A stretch of 64,000 nt of DNA from Pseudomonadota bacterium. GTDB taxonomy: Bacteria; Chloroflexota; UBA6077; JAJPGT01. The position numbers and the translations under genes were made by a program. Below the pieces are notes generated by a model. The model searched no databases. It was not told the DNA's origin and saw only the letters and a program-made list of their open reading frames with translations. Positions 35,742 to 42,851 of the stretch are shown here, one piece after another (position 1 is the stretch's first letter; each line of letters opens with the position of its first letter). The DNA is taken from positions 1-64,000 of the forward strand of contig JAJPGT010000100.1 of assembly GCA_021325655.1 (NCBI GenBank). The letters run 5' to 3'.

Positions 35742-36843
35742 TCCTCCTCATTCCCGAGGCGCTCTCCCGGTACTGTGCCAGGAACAACGCCATCTCGGCA
35801 GCGAAGACACCGGCCTCGATCCAGCCGCGCGCCGCGCGCTCCAGCGCCAGCAGAAAATGCAGGTTGTGGTACGCCAGCAGCGTCGGCCCGGCCATCTCGT
35901 CCGCGGCGAACAGGTGGCGCAGGTAGCCCCGGCTGGCGAACTGGCAGGTGGTGCAGCGGCAGACCGGGTCTAGCGGCCGGTCGTCCCCGGGGTCTGCCGC
36001 TCGCACATCCAGTAGCCCGCCCGGGATAAAGGCGATTCCGCTGGCACCCGCGCGGATGATGGAATCGCCGCTGACCAGATCGGCTCCTGCAGCCACGGCG
36101 ACCAGGAAGTCCGCTGGCCCGTTCTCGCCGACCACCAGCCGGGGCCGTGTGTCCGGCGGCCAGCCGGAGTCCGCCGCGAGCTGCACCTGCCAGCAGGCAA
36201 CGCCGAACCCGGCAGCGGATTCGAGCCCGGCCGACTCCCAGGAGCCGGGCAGGGTGGCGAAGAGCGGCAGGCCCACGGAGGCCGCGGCCTCGGCCGCGCG
36301 GAACAGCCAGGACGCCACCAGGCCGGCGCCCGCCCGCGAGCGCGGCCGCGGTGGCAGAGGCGAGCGGCCGAGGTCTGCGCCCAGCCGCCACTGGAGCAGG
36401 ACCGCCGCCTCGGGCGAGAGCCGCTGGAGCGAGCCGTCGATAAACGAGGTGTAGCGCGCCTCCGCCGCGTCGCAGCGCAGCAGCCGCCCCTGGCCACCAC
36501 GCGCCCGCCGTCCTGGCGTTGGCGCCGGCTCGCCAGCCAGCGCCGCTACCTCGCGGTCGCCGGGATCAGCCAGCAGCGGTCCACTCCAGCCGACGAAGCC
36601 GTGCAGCCCACCCAGTGCCTCAATGGCCGCGGCCCCGGGCCGCTGCTGGAGCGCGTACAGCGACACGGACAGGGCCTGCGCCTGGAGCTCCTGTAGGTCC
36701 GAGACACGCAGGCTCCCCACCGCCCCGCGGGCGGCGTGGGGCAGGTAGGCCGGCGTCTGCACCCGGCCCCGCGGCGTCTCGAGCAGGCCGAGCCGGGGGC
36801 CAGCGGCAGGCGGAGCGTGGAGTAGGAAGCGCGTCGCGCCCAT
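35722..36843 (-). CDS. TGT-family protein lacking catalytic residues
   Basis: The 373 residues align along the whole queuine tRNA-ribosyltransferase fold. Kept are Thr-Pro-Ala-Tyr-Leu-Pro, Leu-Gly-Gly-Leu-His-Gly-Phe-Val-Gly-Trp, Asp-Gly-Ser-x-x-x-Leu-Ser-Pro-Glu and the zinc site Cys-Arg-Cys-Thr-Thr-Cys with His in Ala-Tyr-His-Asn. Lost are the Asp-Ser-Gly-Gly-Phe-Gln loop (here Asp-Pro-Gly-Asp-Arg-Glu), the second acidic motif Phe-Asp-Glu-Cys and the nucleophile motif Phe-Asp-Cys-Val-x-Pro-Thr-Arg. It is therefore unlikely to exchange bases by the known mechanism. Eukaryotic QTRT2 is a comparable non-catalytic zinc-retaining subunit. It starts 3 bases after qng1. Confidence 0.78.
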   Translation of the reverse strand: MGATRFLLHAPPAAGPRLGLLETPRGRVQTPAYLPHAARGAVGSLRVSDLQELQAQALSVSLYALQQRPGAAAIEALGGLHGFVGWSGPLLADPGDREVAALAGEPAPTPGRRARGGQGRLLRCDAAEARYTSFIDGSLQRLSPEAAVLLQWRLGADLGRSPLPPRPRSRAGAGLVASWLFRAAEAAASVGLPLFATLPGSWESAGLESAAGFGVACWQVQLAADSGWPPDTRPRLVVGENGPADFLVAVAAGADLVSGDSIIRAGASGIAFIPGGLLDVRAADPGDDRPLDPVCRCTTCQFASRGYLRHLFAADEMAGPTLLAYHNLHFLLALERAARGWIEAGVFAAEMALFLAQYRESASGMRRNDAGVV

Positions 36844-36846
36844 CAG

Positions 36847-37809
36847 TTAGTAGGCAGTGGTGCGGGTACGGTGGTAGGGGAAGGGTAGCTGGCGTCCCTG
36901 CGCCTCGCTCCACAGCAGCCAGTCGAGCTCGAAGGCCAGCAGCGCGCGCCCGCGGGCAGCGAGCGCGCGGCGCAGGAATTCGACCGCCCAGACGGTGCAA
37001 GCGCGGATCTCGATCTCCCACGCATGCCCCGCCGGGATCGGCCGCAGGCTGTCCACCTGGCGCGCCAGCGGCGCGGAATAGGCCAGCACTGCCTCGGTGC
37101 GCAGCACCTGCGGCACCTTGTAGTCCGCGAACGCGGTGAGCCAGCCGAGGTCCTCGAACCGGCCCAGGCCAGCGCCGCCATAGGCGCCGAACAGGTCGGA
37201 GACGAGGAGCTGCGCCCGCTTGTAGAGGTGGACCTCTGTGCCATCGACCAGGTAGGCGTCGTGGTAGCTGGGGAACTGCCGTGCCAGCAGATTCACCAGC
37301 CGCTCGGCGCTGCCGCCGCACTGCGCGACCGCGTGGGCGAAGCTGCCCTCGTACTGTTCCAGCAGCACCCGGCCGACGTCCCGCAGTTGGTCCACACGCT
37401 CGGACAGCATCGGGATGAGCCCTTCGCCCCGCAGCAGATGGGCGACATCCGCCTCGCTCGCGCGGGCGAGCGCCCGCGCATCGAGCAGCGGCCAGCCCTC
37501 CTCCAGCCCGCGCCGCAGCGCCGCCGCTAGCGCCCAGTAGCCGTCGAAGGTGTGCCCGGCATAGCTCACCCGCCAGCGTGGCTCGCCCCAGAAGGAGAAG
37601 TTCAGCGCATCCAGCACGAGCACGTAGGTGGCGGTGTGAGGGGAATCGTCCCACCAGTGGGGCCAGACGCGCCAGGTGGGGCACTCGAGAGGCCTGGCCG
37701 CCAGCCGTGTCGCCAGGGCGTCCACCGCGCGCTGGTCGATCCGCACGTCGCGCGCGGCCTGGGCCACCGGCCAGGTGGTGCCAAGAACGTCCACCCGCTG
37801 GCTGGGCAT
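36847..37809 (-). CDS. qng1: queuosine 5'-phosphate N-glycosylase/hydrolase (Qng1, DUF2419)
   Basis: The protein has 320 residues, the usual length. Qng1 releases the base queuine from queuosine 5'-monophosphate so it can be reused for tRNA modification. Motifs: Leu-Asp-Ala-Leu-Asn-Phe-Ser-Phe-Trp (substrate pocket, about 66-74), Gly-Tyr-Trp-Ala-Leu, Leu-Tyr-Lys-Arg-Ala-Gln-Leu-Leu-Val-Ser-Asp-Leu and Phe-Ala-Asp-Tyr-Lys-Val-Pro-Gln. A Sphaerobacter homologue is among the characterised enzymes of this family (recalled, not searched). The gene lies between the DoxX gene and the TGT-like gene in one operon. Confidence 0.9.
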   Translation of the reverse strand: MPSQRVDVLGTTWPVAQAARDVRIDQRAVDALATRLAARPLECPTWRVWPHWWDDSPHTATYVLVLDALNFSFWGEPRWRVSYAGHTFDGYWALAAALRRGLEEGWPLLDARALARASEADVAHLLRGEGLIPMLSERVDQLRDVGRVLLEQYEGSFAHAVAQCGGSAERLVNLLARQFPSYHDAYLVDGTEVHLYKRAQLLVSDLFGAYGGAGLGRFEDLGWLTAFADYKVPQVLRTEAVLAYSAPLARQVDSLRPIPAGHAWEIEIRACTVWAVEFLRRALAARGRALLAFELDWLLWSEAQGRQLPFPYHRTRTTAY

Positions 37810-37819
37810 GGGGTGCCCG

Positions 37820-38266
37820 CTAGCCGTGCAGACGCTGCCGCGCCGCCTCGCGCCGCCGCTCGCGCTCCAGCGCCCGGCGCTGCATCCGGCCGAGCACGCC
37901 GTCCAGGGTGTAGCCGCCGCCGCCGAACAGCAGCACCGATGCCGCGAGCAGCAGCGCCAGGAGGTTCAGGAGCGCACCGTCGGCGTTGAGCCAGAGCAGC
38001 AGCGCGCTGGTGGCGAAGCCGAGCAGCGCCATGCCGCGAGTGATGAAGCCGCCCACCAAGAACACGCCCGCGCCGAAGCGAACGAGCGCGACGATGAGGG
38101 CCACCTCGATGGCCTGGAGTCTGCCGAGGACCGGTAGCGCCTGCCAGGCAGTGTGGCCGCGGAGAAAGCTGGCCAGGCCAGACGGGGCCGACCAGGTAGA
38201 CAGGCCCTGCGCGAGGAGAAGCACACCCAGCGCGAGCCGCGCGACGAGAGCGAGCCGCCGCGGCAA
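37820..38266 (-). CDS. DoxX family membrane protein
   Basis: The protein has 148 residues from TTG 38266, chosen because GGGAG lies 8 bases upstream and the frame before it is low-complexity. Four hydrophobic segments follow, with Arg-Leu-Ala-Leu-Gly-Val-Leu-Leu-Leu-Ala-Gln-Gly at the first, a DoxX-type start, and a basic C-terminal tail. DoxX proteins have diverse, mostly redox-related roles. It is 10 bases upstream of qng1. Confidence 0.75.
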   Translation of the reverse strand: MPRRLALVARLALGVLLLAQGLSTWSAPSGLASFLRGHTAWQALPVLGRLQAIEVALIVALVRFGAGVFLVGGFITRGMALLGFATSALLLWLNADGALLNLLALLLAASVLLFGGGGYTLDGVLGRMQRRALERERRREAARQRLHG

Positions 38267-38299
38267 CGATAAACTCCCGGAAAGACGGTGCCGCGCGAA

Positions 38300-38340
38300 G
38301 CGGCCCGCCGGGATACTACACTCCGTCCCCGGCGGGCCGC
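38300..38340 (-). terminator. 13-bp GC hairpin after the Gre-factor gene
   Basis: Arms 38300-38312 and 38328-38340 are complementary around a 15-base loop. No T-run follows, so it may attenuate rather than stop transcription into the DoxX-qng1 operon. Confidence 0.5.
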
Positions 38341-38366
38341 CACGAAGCCGCGACCGCGGCAAAGGC

Positions 38367-38843
38367 TTATTCGACGCGCTCGATGCGCAGCCGGCGCATG
38401 CCAGACGGCGTGGGCACTTCCACCTCATCGCCGACGCGATGCCCGAGCAGGCGGGCACCGACGGGCGAGCTGACGGAGATCCGCCCGGCACGCGGATTGG
38501 CCTCGGCGGCGCCCACCAGCGTGTAGGCGTCCACCCCGTCCTCGTCGCGGAACGTCACGGTCGAGCCAGGGCGGATCACGCCGTCGTCCGACCGCGTCTC
38601 GTCAATCGTTTCGGCCTGGGCCAGCGTACGTTCCAACTCGGCGATCCGCAACTGGAGCAGGAGCTGCTCTTCCTGCGCTTCTACCAGCGCCGTGGCGTCG
38701 GCCTCATCGCCTCCGCTCGCCAGCTCCCGTGCCGCGGCCACCTTCTCCGCCACCTCTCGCCAGCGGCGAGTCTTCAACTCCTCGAGCTCAGCCTCAAGTC
38801 GCTCACGCCCCGCGGCGGTCAGGATGCGATCTGCGGATAGCAT
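38367..38843 (-). CDS. GreA/GreB family transcription elongation factor, atypical tip
   Basis: The protein has 158 residues, the length of GreA. N-terminal coiled coil (1-75) and C-terminal FKBP-like RNA-polymerase-binding domain (80-158) with Val-Ser-Ser-Pro-Val-Gly-Ala-Arg-Leu-Leu-Gly and Gly-Asp-Glu-Val are clear. The coil tip normally reads Asp-Leu-Lys-Glu-Asn-Ala-Glu-Tyr and coordinates the catalytic Mg2+; here it is Gly-Gly-Asp-Glu-Ala-Asp-Ala-Thr-Ala. Acidic residues remain but spacing differs, so cleavage stimulation is uncertain. ATG 38843 follows AGGTGAG. Confidence 0.87.
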   Translation of the reverse strand: MLSADRILTAAGRERLEAELEELKTRRWREVAEKVAAARELASGGDEADATALVEAQEEQLLLQLRIAELERTLAQAETIDETRSDDGVIRPGSTVTFRDEDGVDAYTLVGAAEANPRAGRISVSSPVGARLLGHRVGDEVEVPTPSGMRRLRIERVE

Positions 38844-38953
38844 GACTCTCACCTATGTCTCTGTGCTGCGGCGGCGCACTCCCCCGTATGCGCCCCGCGC
38901 CTGATTAACGACTGGCGCGCCGAAGGTGCATATTGTATGCCAACCCCGGGCGG

Positions 38954-39451
38954 TCAGGCGTGATTTCCACCCGCCGATTTCCCGCGGCTTGGACGCAGGT
39001 GCACCCGCGGCACCAGCTCGGGCGGGAACTCCTGGATGCGGCTCTCCCCCAGCCGGAGCAGCGTCTCGCGCGCCACCCGGGCTTCTTTAACAAGGCGGGC
39101 CACATCGACACGCATGCAGCTCGGCTGGAAGTGCTCCAGCATCGCGATGCCCGTTCCCAGCTTGGTGACCGCCCCATGGAAGTTCCCATGTTGCAGGTGA
39201 TAGAACCCGACACCGACGTGGAGTATTCCCTGATACAGGGCACGGATTTCGCCGCGCTCGGCGCGCCAGAGCAGCTCGAGGGTCTCGTGCTGCTCGAAGA
39301 ACTTGCCCTCGTTGAATTCGTGGATGCCCTTGAGCAGCTCCGGCGGGGGCGCGCGGCGGCAGCGCTCGCGCGGATTCCCTGCCCTCAGCCGCTCCAGGGT
39401 GGCCTTGACTTTGACGTGCTCGAGCTGTCGGCGGGATCGCTGTTCGGACAT
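38954..39451 (-). CDS. DUF309 domain protein
   Basis: The protein has 165 residues. The DUF309 core spans about 40-115, with Phe-Asn-Glu-Gly-Lys-Phe-Phe-Glu-Gln-His-Glu-Thr-Leu-Glu, Trp-Arg-Ala-Glu and Tyr-Gln-Gly-Ile-Leu-His-Val-Gly-Val-Gly-Phe-Tyr-His. Conserved His/Glu residues suggest a metal-binding helical bundle. Function unknown. The N-terminus is Arg/Lys-rich. The gene is divergent from the aldolase gene. Confidence 0.87.
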   Translation of the reverse strand: MSEQRSRRQLEHVKVKATLERLRAGNPRERCRRAPPPELLKGIHEFNEGKFFEQHETLELLWRAERGEIRALYQGILHVGVGFYHLQHGNFHGAVTKLGTGIAMLEHFQPSCMRVDVARLVKEARVARETLLRLGESRIQEFPPELVPRVHLRPSRGKSAGGNHA

Positions 39452-39495
39452 GGCAGCATTGTACGAGTGTGAGCAATGCGCTGCTGGAGCGCTGA

Positions 39496-39501
39496 TATAC
39501 T
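39496..39501 (+). promoter_or_regulatory. extended -10 (TGA-TATACT) upstream of the aldolase gene
   Basis: TATACT with a TGn extension; a leader of about 145 bases would precede GTG 39650. No stable leader fold was evident to me. Confidence 0.55.
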
Positions 39502-39649
39502 GCGCTATAGGCCAGGTCGCTCGCACCTGTGGAAGGGCGCGACAGCGCAGCCTCCACGGCGATGGGGTAGGAGCGCTGCCCGGGCGCAGACGCCTGGCCG
39601 TGATTGACGCGGCATGGGCCCGCGCACGACTCCAACCGAGGAGGCACGC

Positions 39650-41047
39650 GTGCAGTACGCAAGCGTTGGCGATCTGCTGAAATCTACCGCGCAGGCCGTC
39701 CAGGTCAATGGCGGTGTTCGGGTTACCGACCCGGCAGCGTTTCGCAAGGACGTCATCGACCGGCTGGTGTACACCGCCGTCTTTGGCGACGAGGAGACGC
39801 GCGAGGCGGCGCGCTGGCTGATCTGGGAAGCGGCCTGGGACCTCGGGGTGCAGTCCGCCTCCATCGACGCGCTGTATCAGGCACGCGCGCGGGGCGAGTA
39901 CACGGACCGCACCGTACCGGCGATCAACGTTCGCGGGATGGCCTACGACACTGCCCGGGCGGCGGTGCGGGCGGCAGTGCGCCACAACGTGGGCATGGTC
40001 ATCTTCGAGCTCGCCCGCTCCGAGCTGGGCTACACCTTCCAGCGCCCGGCCGAGTACGCGACAGTGATCACCGCGGCGGCGATCAAGGAGGGCCACCAGG
40101 GCCCGCTATTCATCCAGGGCGACCACTACCAGGCCAACGCGAAGCGCTACGCCAAGGACCCGGAGGCGGAGATCCAGGCGCTGCGCGAGCTGATCTCCGA
40201 ATCGCTCGCGGCCGGCTACCAGAACATCGACATCGACACCTCCACGCTGGTGGACCTGAGCTACCCAACGCTGGACGAGCAGCAGCGCCACAACTACCAG
40301 CGCTGCGCCGAGCTGGCGGCGCTGATCCGGGAGCTGGAGCCGAAAGGCGTGACCGTCTCGATCGGCGGCGAGATCGGCGAGGTCGGCAAGAAGAACAGCA
40401 CTGTCGAAGAGCTGCGCGCCTTCCTGGACGGATTCAATCGCGAGTTCAAGGACCGGGCCGGCGACGCGCGCGGGCTGAGCAAGGTGAGCGTGAACACCGG
40501 CTCCTCCCACGGCGGCGTGGTGCTGCCGGACGGCTCCATCGCCCGGGTGAAGATCGACTTCGAGACCTTGCAGCGTCTGGGCGAGGTGGCGCGCGAGTAC
40601 GGCCTGGGCGGGGCAGTGCAGCACGGCGCCTCCACCCTGCCGGCCGAGCTGTTCGACAAGTTCCCCGAGGTGCAGTGCCTGGAGATCCACCTGGCAACAG
40701 AGTTCCAGAACATCGCCTTCGACTCCGGCAGCTTCCCGGAGAGTCTGAAGCAGGAGATGTACGCCTTCCTGCGCAAGGAGATGGCCGACGAGCGAGTGGA
40801 AGGCGAAACGGATGAGCAGTTCATCTACAAGACACGCAAGAAGGCGTGGGGGCCGTTCAAGCGTCAGGTGTGGGACCTGCCGGAGCAGATCCGGGCTGAG
40901 ATCGGCGGCCGGCTCCAGGACAAGTTCGAGTTCCTGTACGAGAAGCTCGGCGTGGTCGACAGCAGGAATCTGGTAGCGAAATATATCCAGCCGGTCCGGG
41001 TGAGCCGCCCGGCGCCGAAGAGCATCCAGGCCGCCGCAGGAGTCTGA
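39650..41047 (+). CDS. class II aldolase, fructose-bisphosphate aldolase-like
   Basis: The protein has 465 residues from GTG 39650 behind GAGGAGG. The zinc-aldolase barrel is visible in Gln-Gly-Asp-His-Tyr-Gln, Asp-Ile-Asp-Thr-Ser, Gly-Gly-Glu-Ile-Gly-Glu-Val-Gly, Asn-Thr-Gly-Ser-Ser-His-Gly-Gly and Val-Gln-His-Gly-Ala-Ser-Thr, which supply His and Glu ligands. Typical class II enzymes have 280-360 residues; this one has an extra N-terminal segment of about 90 and a C-terminal extension. Fructose 1,6-bisphosphate is the likely substrate, consistent with a 6-phosphofructokinase elsewhere in the window, but related sugar phosphates are possible. Confidence 0.8.
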   Translation: MQYASVGDLLKSTAQAVQVNGGVRVTDPAAFRKDVIDRLVYTAVFGDEETREAARWLIWEAAWDLGVQSASIDALYQARARGEYTDRTVPAINVRGMAYDTARAAVRAAVRHNVGMVIFELARSELGYTFQRPAEYATVITAAAIKEGHQGPLFIQGDHYQANAKRYAKDPEAEIQALRELISESLAAGYQNIDIDTSTLVDLSYPTLDEQQRHNYQRCAELAALIRELEPKGVTVSIGGEIGEVGKKNSTVEELRAFLDGFNREFKDRAGDARGLSKVSVNTGSSHGGVVLPDGSIARVKIDFETLQRLGEVAREYGLGGAVQHGASTLPAELFDKFPEVQCLEIHLATEFQNIAFDSGSFPESLKQEMYAFLRKEMADERVEGETDEQFIYKTRKKAWGPFKRQVWDLPEQIRAEIGGRLQDKFEFLYEKLGVVDSRNLVAKYIQPVRVSRPAPKSIQAAAGV

Positions 41048-41054
41048 CTAGACG

Positions 41055-41100
41055 CAGGGCGGGGGGGCGAGGCGGGCAGCCTCGTCCGACCCCGGCCCTG
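41055..41100. terminator. bidirectional hairpin between aldolase and molybdoenzyme genes
   Basis: An outer GC-rich inverted repeat (41055-41064 region with 41090-41100) encloses a perfect 6-bp inner stem (41068-41073 with 41079-41084). No T-run. Confidence 0.45.
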
Positions 41101-41105
41101 GCGCG

Positions 41106-42722
41106 CTATGCGACGTTGACCACCACCCGATGGTAGCCCGAGGCGCCGTCGGGCAGGGTGTCGTGGAGCTCGGCCGTCTGGACCTGGCCGGTGCCGTCCG
41201 TCGCGCGTACCATCAGCAGCGCCCGGCCGTGCTGCGCCTGCCAGGGGGCAACCCAGAGCACCCAGGTGAACGGCGACAACGCCGGCTTCACCTTCGCGTC
41301 CTGCCAGGTCTTCCCGCCATCGACGCTCACCTCGACCCGCGTGATCCCGCGGTCGCCGCCAAACGCCACTCCCGCGACCGGCTGCTGGCCGGCGGTGAGC
41401 GTCTTTCCTGCTGCCGGGGCGTCGATGCGGGAGGTGGTCTTGTAAATCGCGACGTCGCTCCAGCCGCGCTGCTGCCAGTACCCCTTGACGTCGACCGGCA
41501 CCAGACTGACCCGGGTGAGCCACTTGACGTTCTTCATGCCGTAAATCCCCGGCACCAGCAGCCGCGCCGGGAAGCCGTGGTTGTCAGGCAGGCGCTCCCC
41601 GTTCATCTCGAAGGCGATCAGGTTGTCCGGGTGTAGCGCCCGCTCCAGCGGGATGCTCTCGACGTAGTCGTCGGCCGCGTGCAGCTCCACGTCCACCACG
41701 CCGTCGAGCGGCCCGGCCTGCTGGAGCAGATCGGCCAGGCGGACTCCCGTCCAGCGGGCGGTGCTCATCAGGTCCCCGCCCACCTCGTTGCTGATGCACT
41801 CCAGCGTGTAGAAGCCGGTCACCTGAGGCAGCGCCCGGAGCTGCTCGTAGGTGAACTCCAGCGGCTGGCGCACCATGCCATCGATCCGCAGCCGCCAGCT
41901 CCCGACGTCGACCGATGGATCGACGAAGTTCTTCGAGACGACGTAGTGGTCGGCGTTGGGCGTCACCTCCGGGCTCAGTCCCGGCACCTGGAACTCCGGC
42001 AGCGCGGAGGGGCTGCCCGGGGCAGGTGAGCCGTCCGACGCCGTCTGGGGCACGGCCGGCGTCGGGTTCGCGTCGGACGACGGCTGAGCCGGTTGCCCGC
42101 CGCGCAGCCCGCCGATTGGCTGCAGCGCCGCCCAGCCGCCGAGGCCAATCACGGCGGCGGCGAGCCCGACCCCAACCCGGGCCAGGAACGCCCGCCGCGG
42201 CAGTCCACCCTCCTCCGCGGGAGGAGCTGCCGGGCCAGGCGAGGCGGCGGACGCCGGCGCCCGGACGCCCCAGACCAGGTAGGCCGCGTAGACCAGCAAC
42301 GCGGCCGGCAGCAGCACCAGCGTCAGCAGCCGGCCGCCGCTCAGCGACGACCCGAGCAGCCCGTCGCCGGCGAGGGGGTACACCACCAGCGCGAACACCG
42401 CCCAGAGGCCGAGGGCGATCCGGAGCGCCGACGGCCAGCCGGGCCGCATCCGGGCGTACACCAGGCCCAGCAGGCCGCCGACAGCGAGCTGGCCCAGGAC
42501 GATGCACAGGTACAGCAGCGGCTTGGCGGCATGGCCGAGCGCATCCAGTGTCGCGGCGAAGATCGGCGCAGGCAGCAGCGCCAGAATAACGTCGGCCAGC
42601 GTCTCCGTCAGAGAAGGCGTACCGGAAACCAGGCGCAGCAGCGCCATCGCCAGCGTCGCCAGCAGCGCCGCGATCACGCCAGCGCCGAACGCCTGGCGCC
42701 CACGTCCACGTCCCTCGACCAT
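41106..42722 (-). CDS. polytopic membrane molybdopterin oxidoreductase (sulfite-oxidase family)
   Basis: The protein has 538 residues from ATG 42722 behind AAGGAGG. Four or five membrane helices (to about residue 153) precede a Pro-Arg-Arg-Ala-Phe-Leu motif and another hydrophobic helix (about 178-200). After a Pro/Ser linker comes an oxidoreductase molybdopterin-binding domain with the Mo-ligand Cys in Tyr-Thr-Leu-Glu-Cys-Ile-Ser-Asn and a C-terminal Ig-like dimerisation domain. No haem domain is present. The arrangement suggests Sec insertion of the bundle and Tat export of the folded Mo domain. Substrate unknown; sulfite is one candidate. Confidence 0.85.
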   Translation of the reverse strand: MVEGRGRGRQAFGAGVIAALLATLAMALLRLVSGTPSLTETLADVILALLPAPIFAATLDALGHAAKPLLYLCIVLGQLAVGGLLGLVYARMRPGWPSALRIALGLWAVFALVVYPLAGDGLLGSSLSGGRLLTLVLLPAALLVYAAYLVWGVRAPASAASPGPAAPPAEEGGLPRRAFLARVGVGLAAAVIGLGGWAALQPIGGLRGGQPAQPSSDANPTPAVPQTASDGSPAPGSPSALPEFQVPGLSPEVTPNADHYVVSKNFVDPSVDVGSWRLRIDGMVRQPLEFTYEQLRALPQVTGFYTLECISNEVGGDLMSTARWTGVRLADLLQQAGPLDGVVDVELHAADDYVESIPLERALHPDNLIAFEMNGERLPDNHGFPARLLVPGIYGMKNVKWLTRVSLVPVDVKGYWQQRGWSDVAIYKTTSRIDAPAAGKTLTAGQQPVAGVAFGGDRGITRVEVSVDGGKTWQDAKVKPALSPFTWVLWVAPWQAQHGRALLMVRATDGTGQVQTAELHDTLPDGASGYHRVVVNVA

Positions 42723-42851
42723 GGCCACCTCCTTCGGGCTCAGCCGGGTTCGACAGCGAACACGCAGGACGCGTACAGTTTTGCTAGCTGATGATTGATT
42801 CTACGCTCGGAGCGGGTTCGAGACCTTACATTCCTTAGTCTGGACAGTGGC

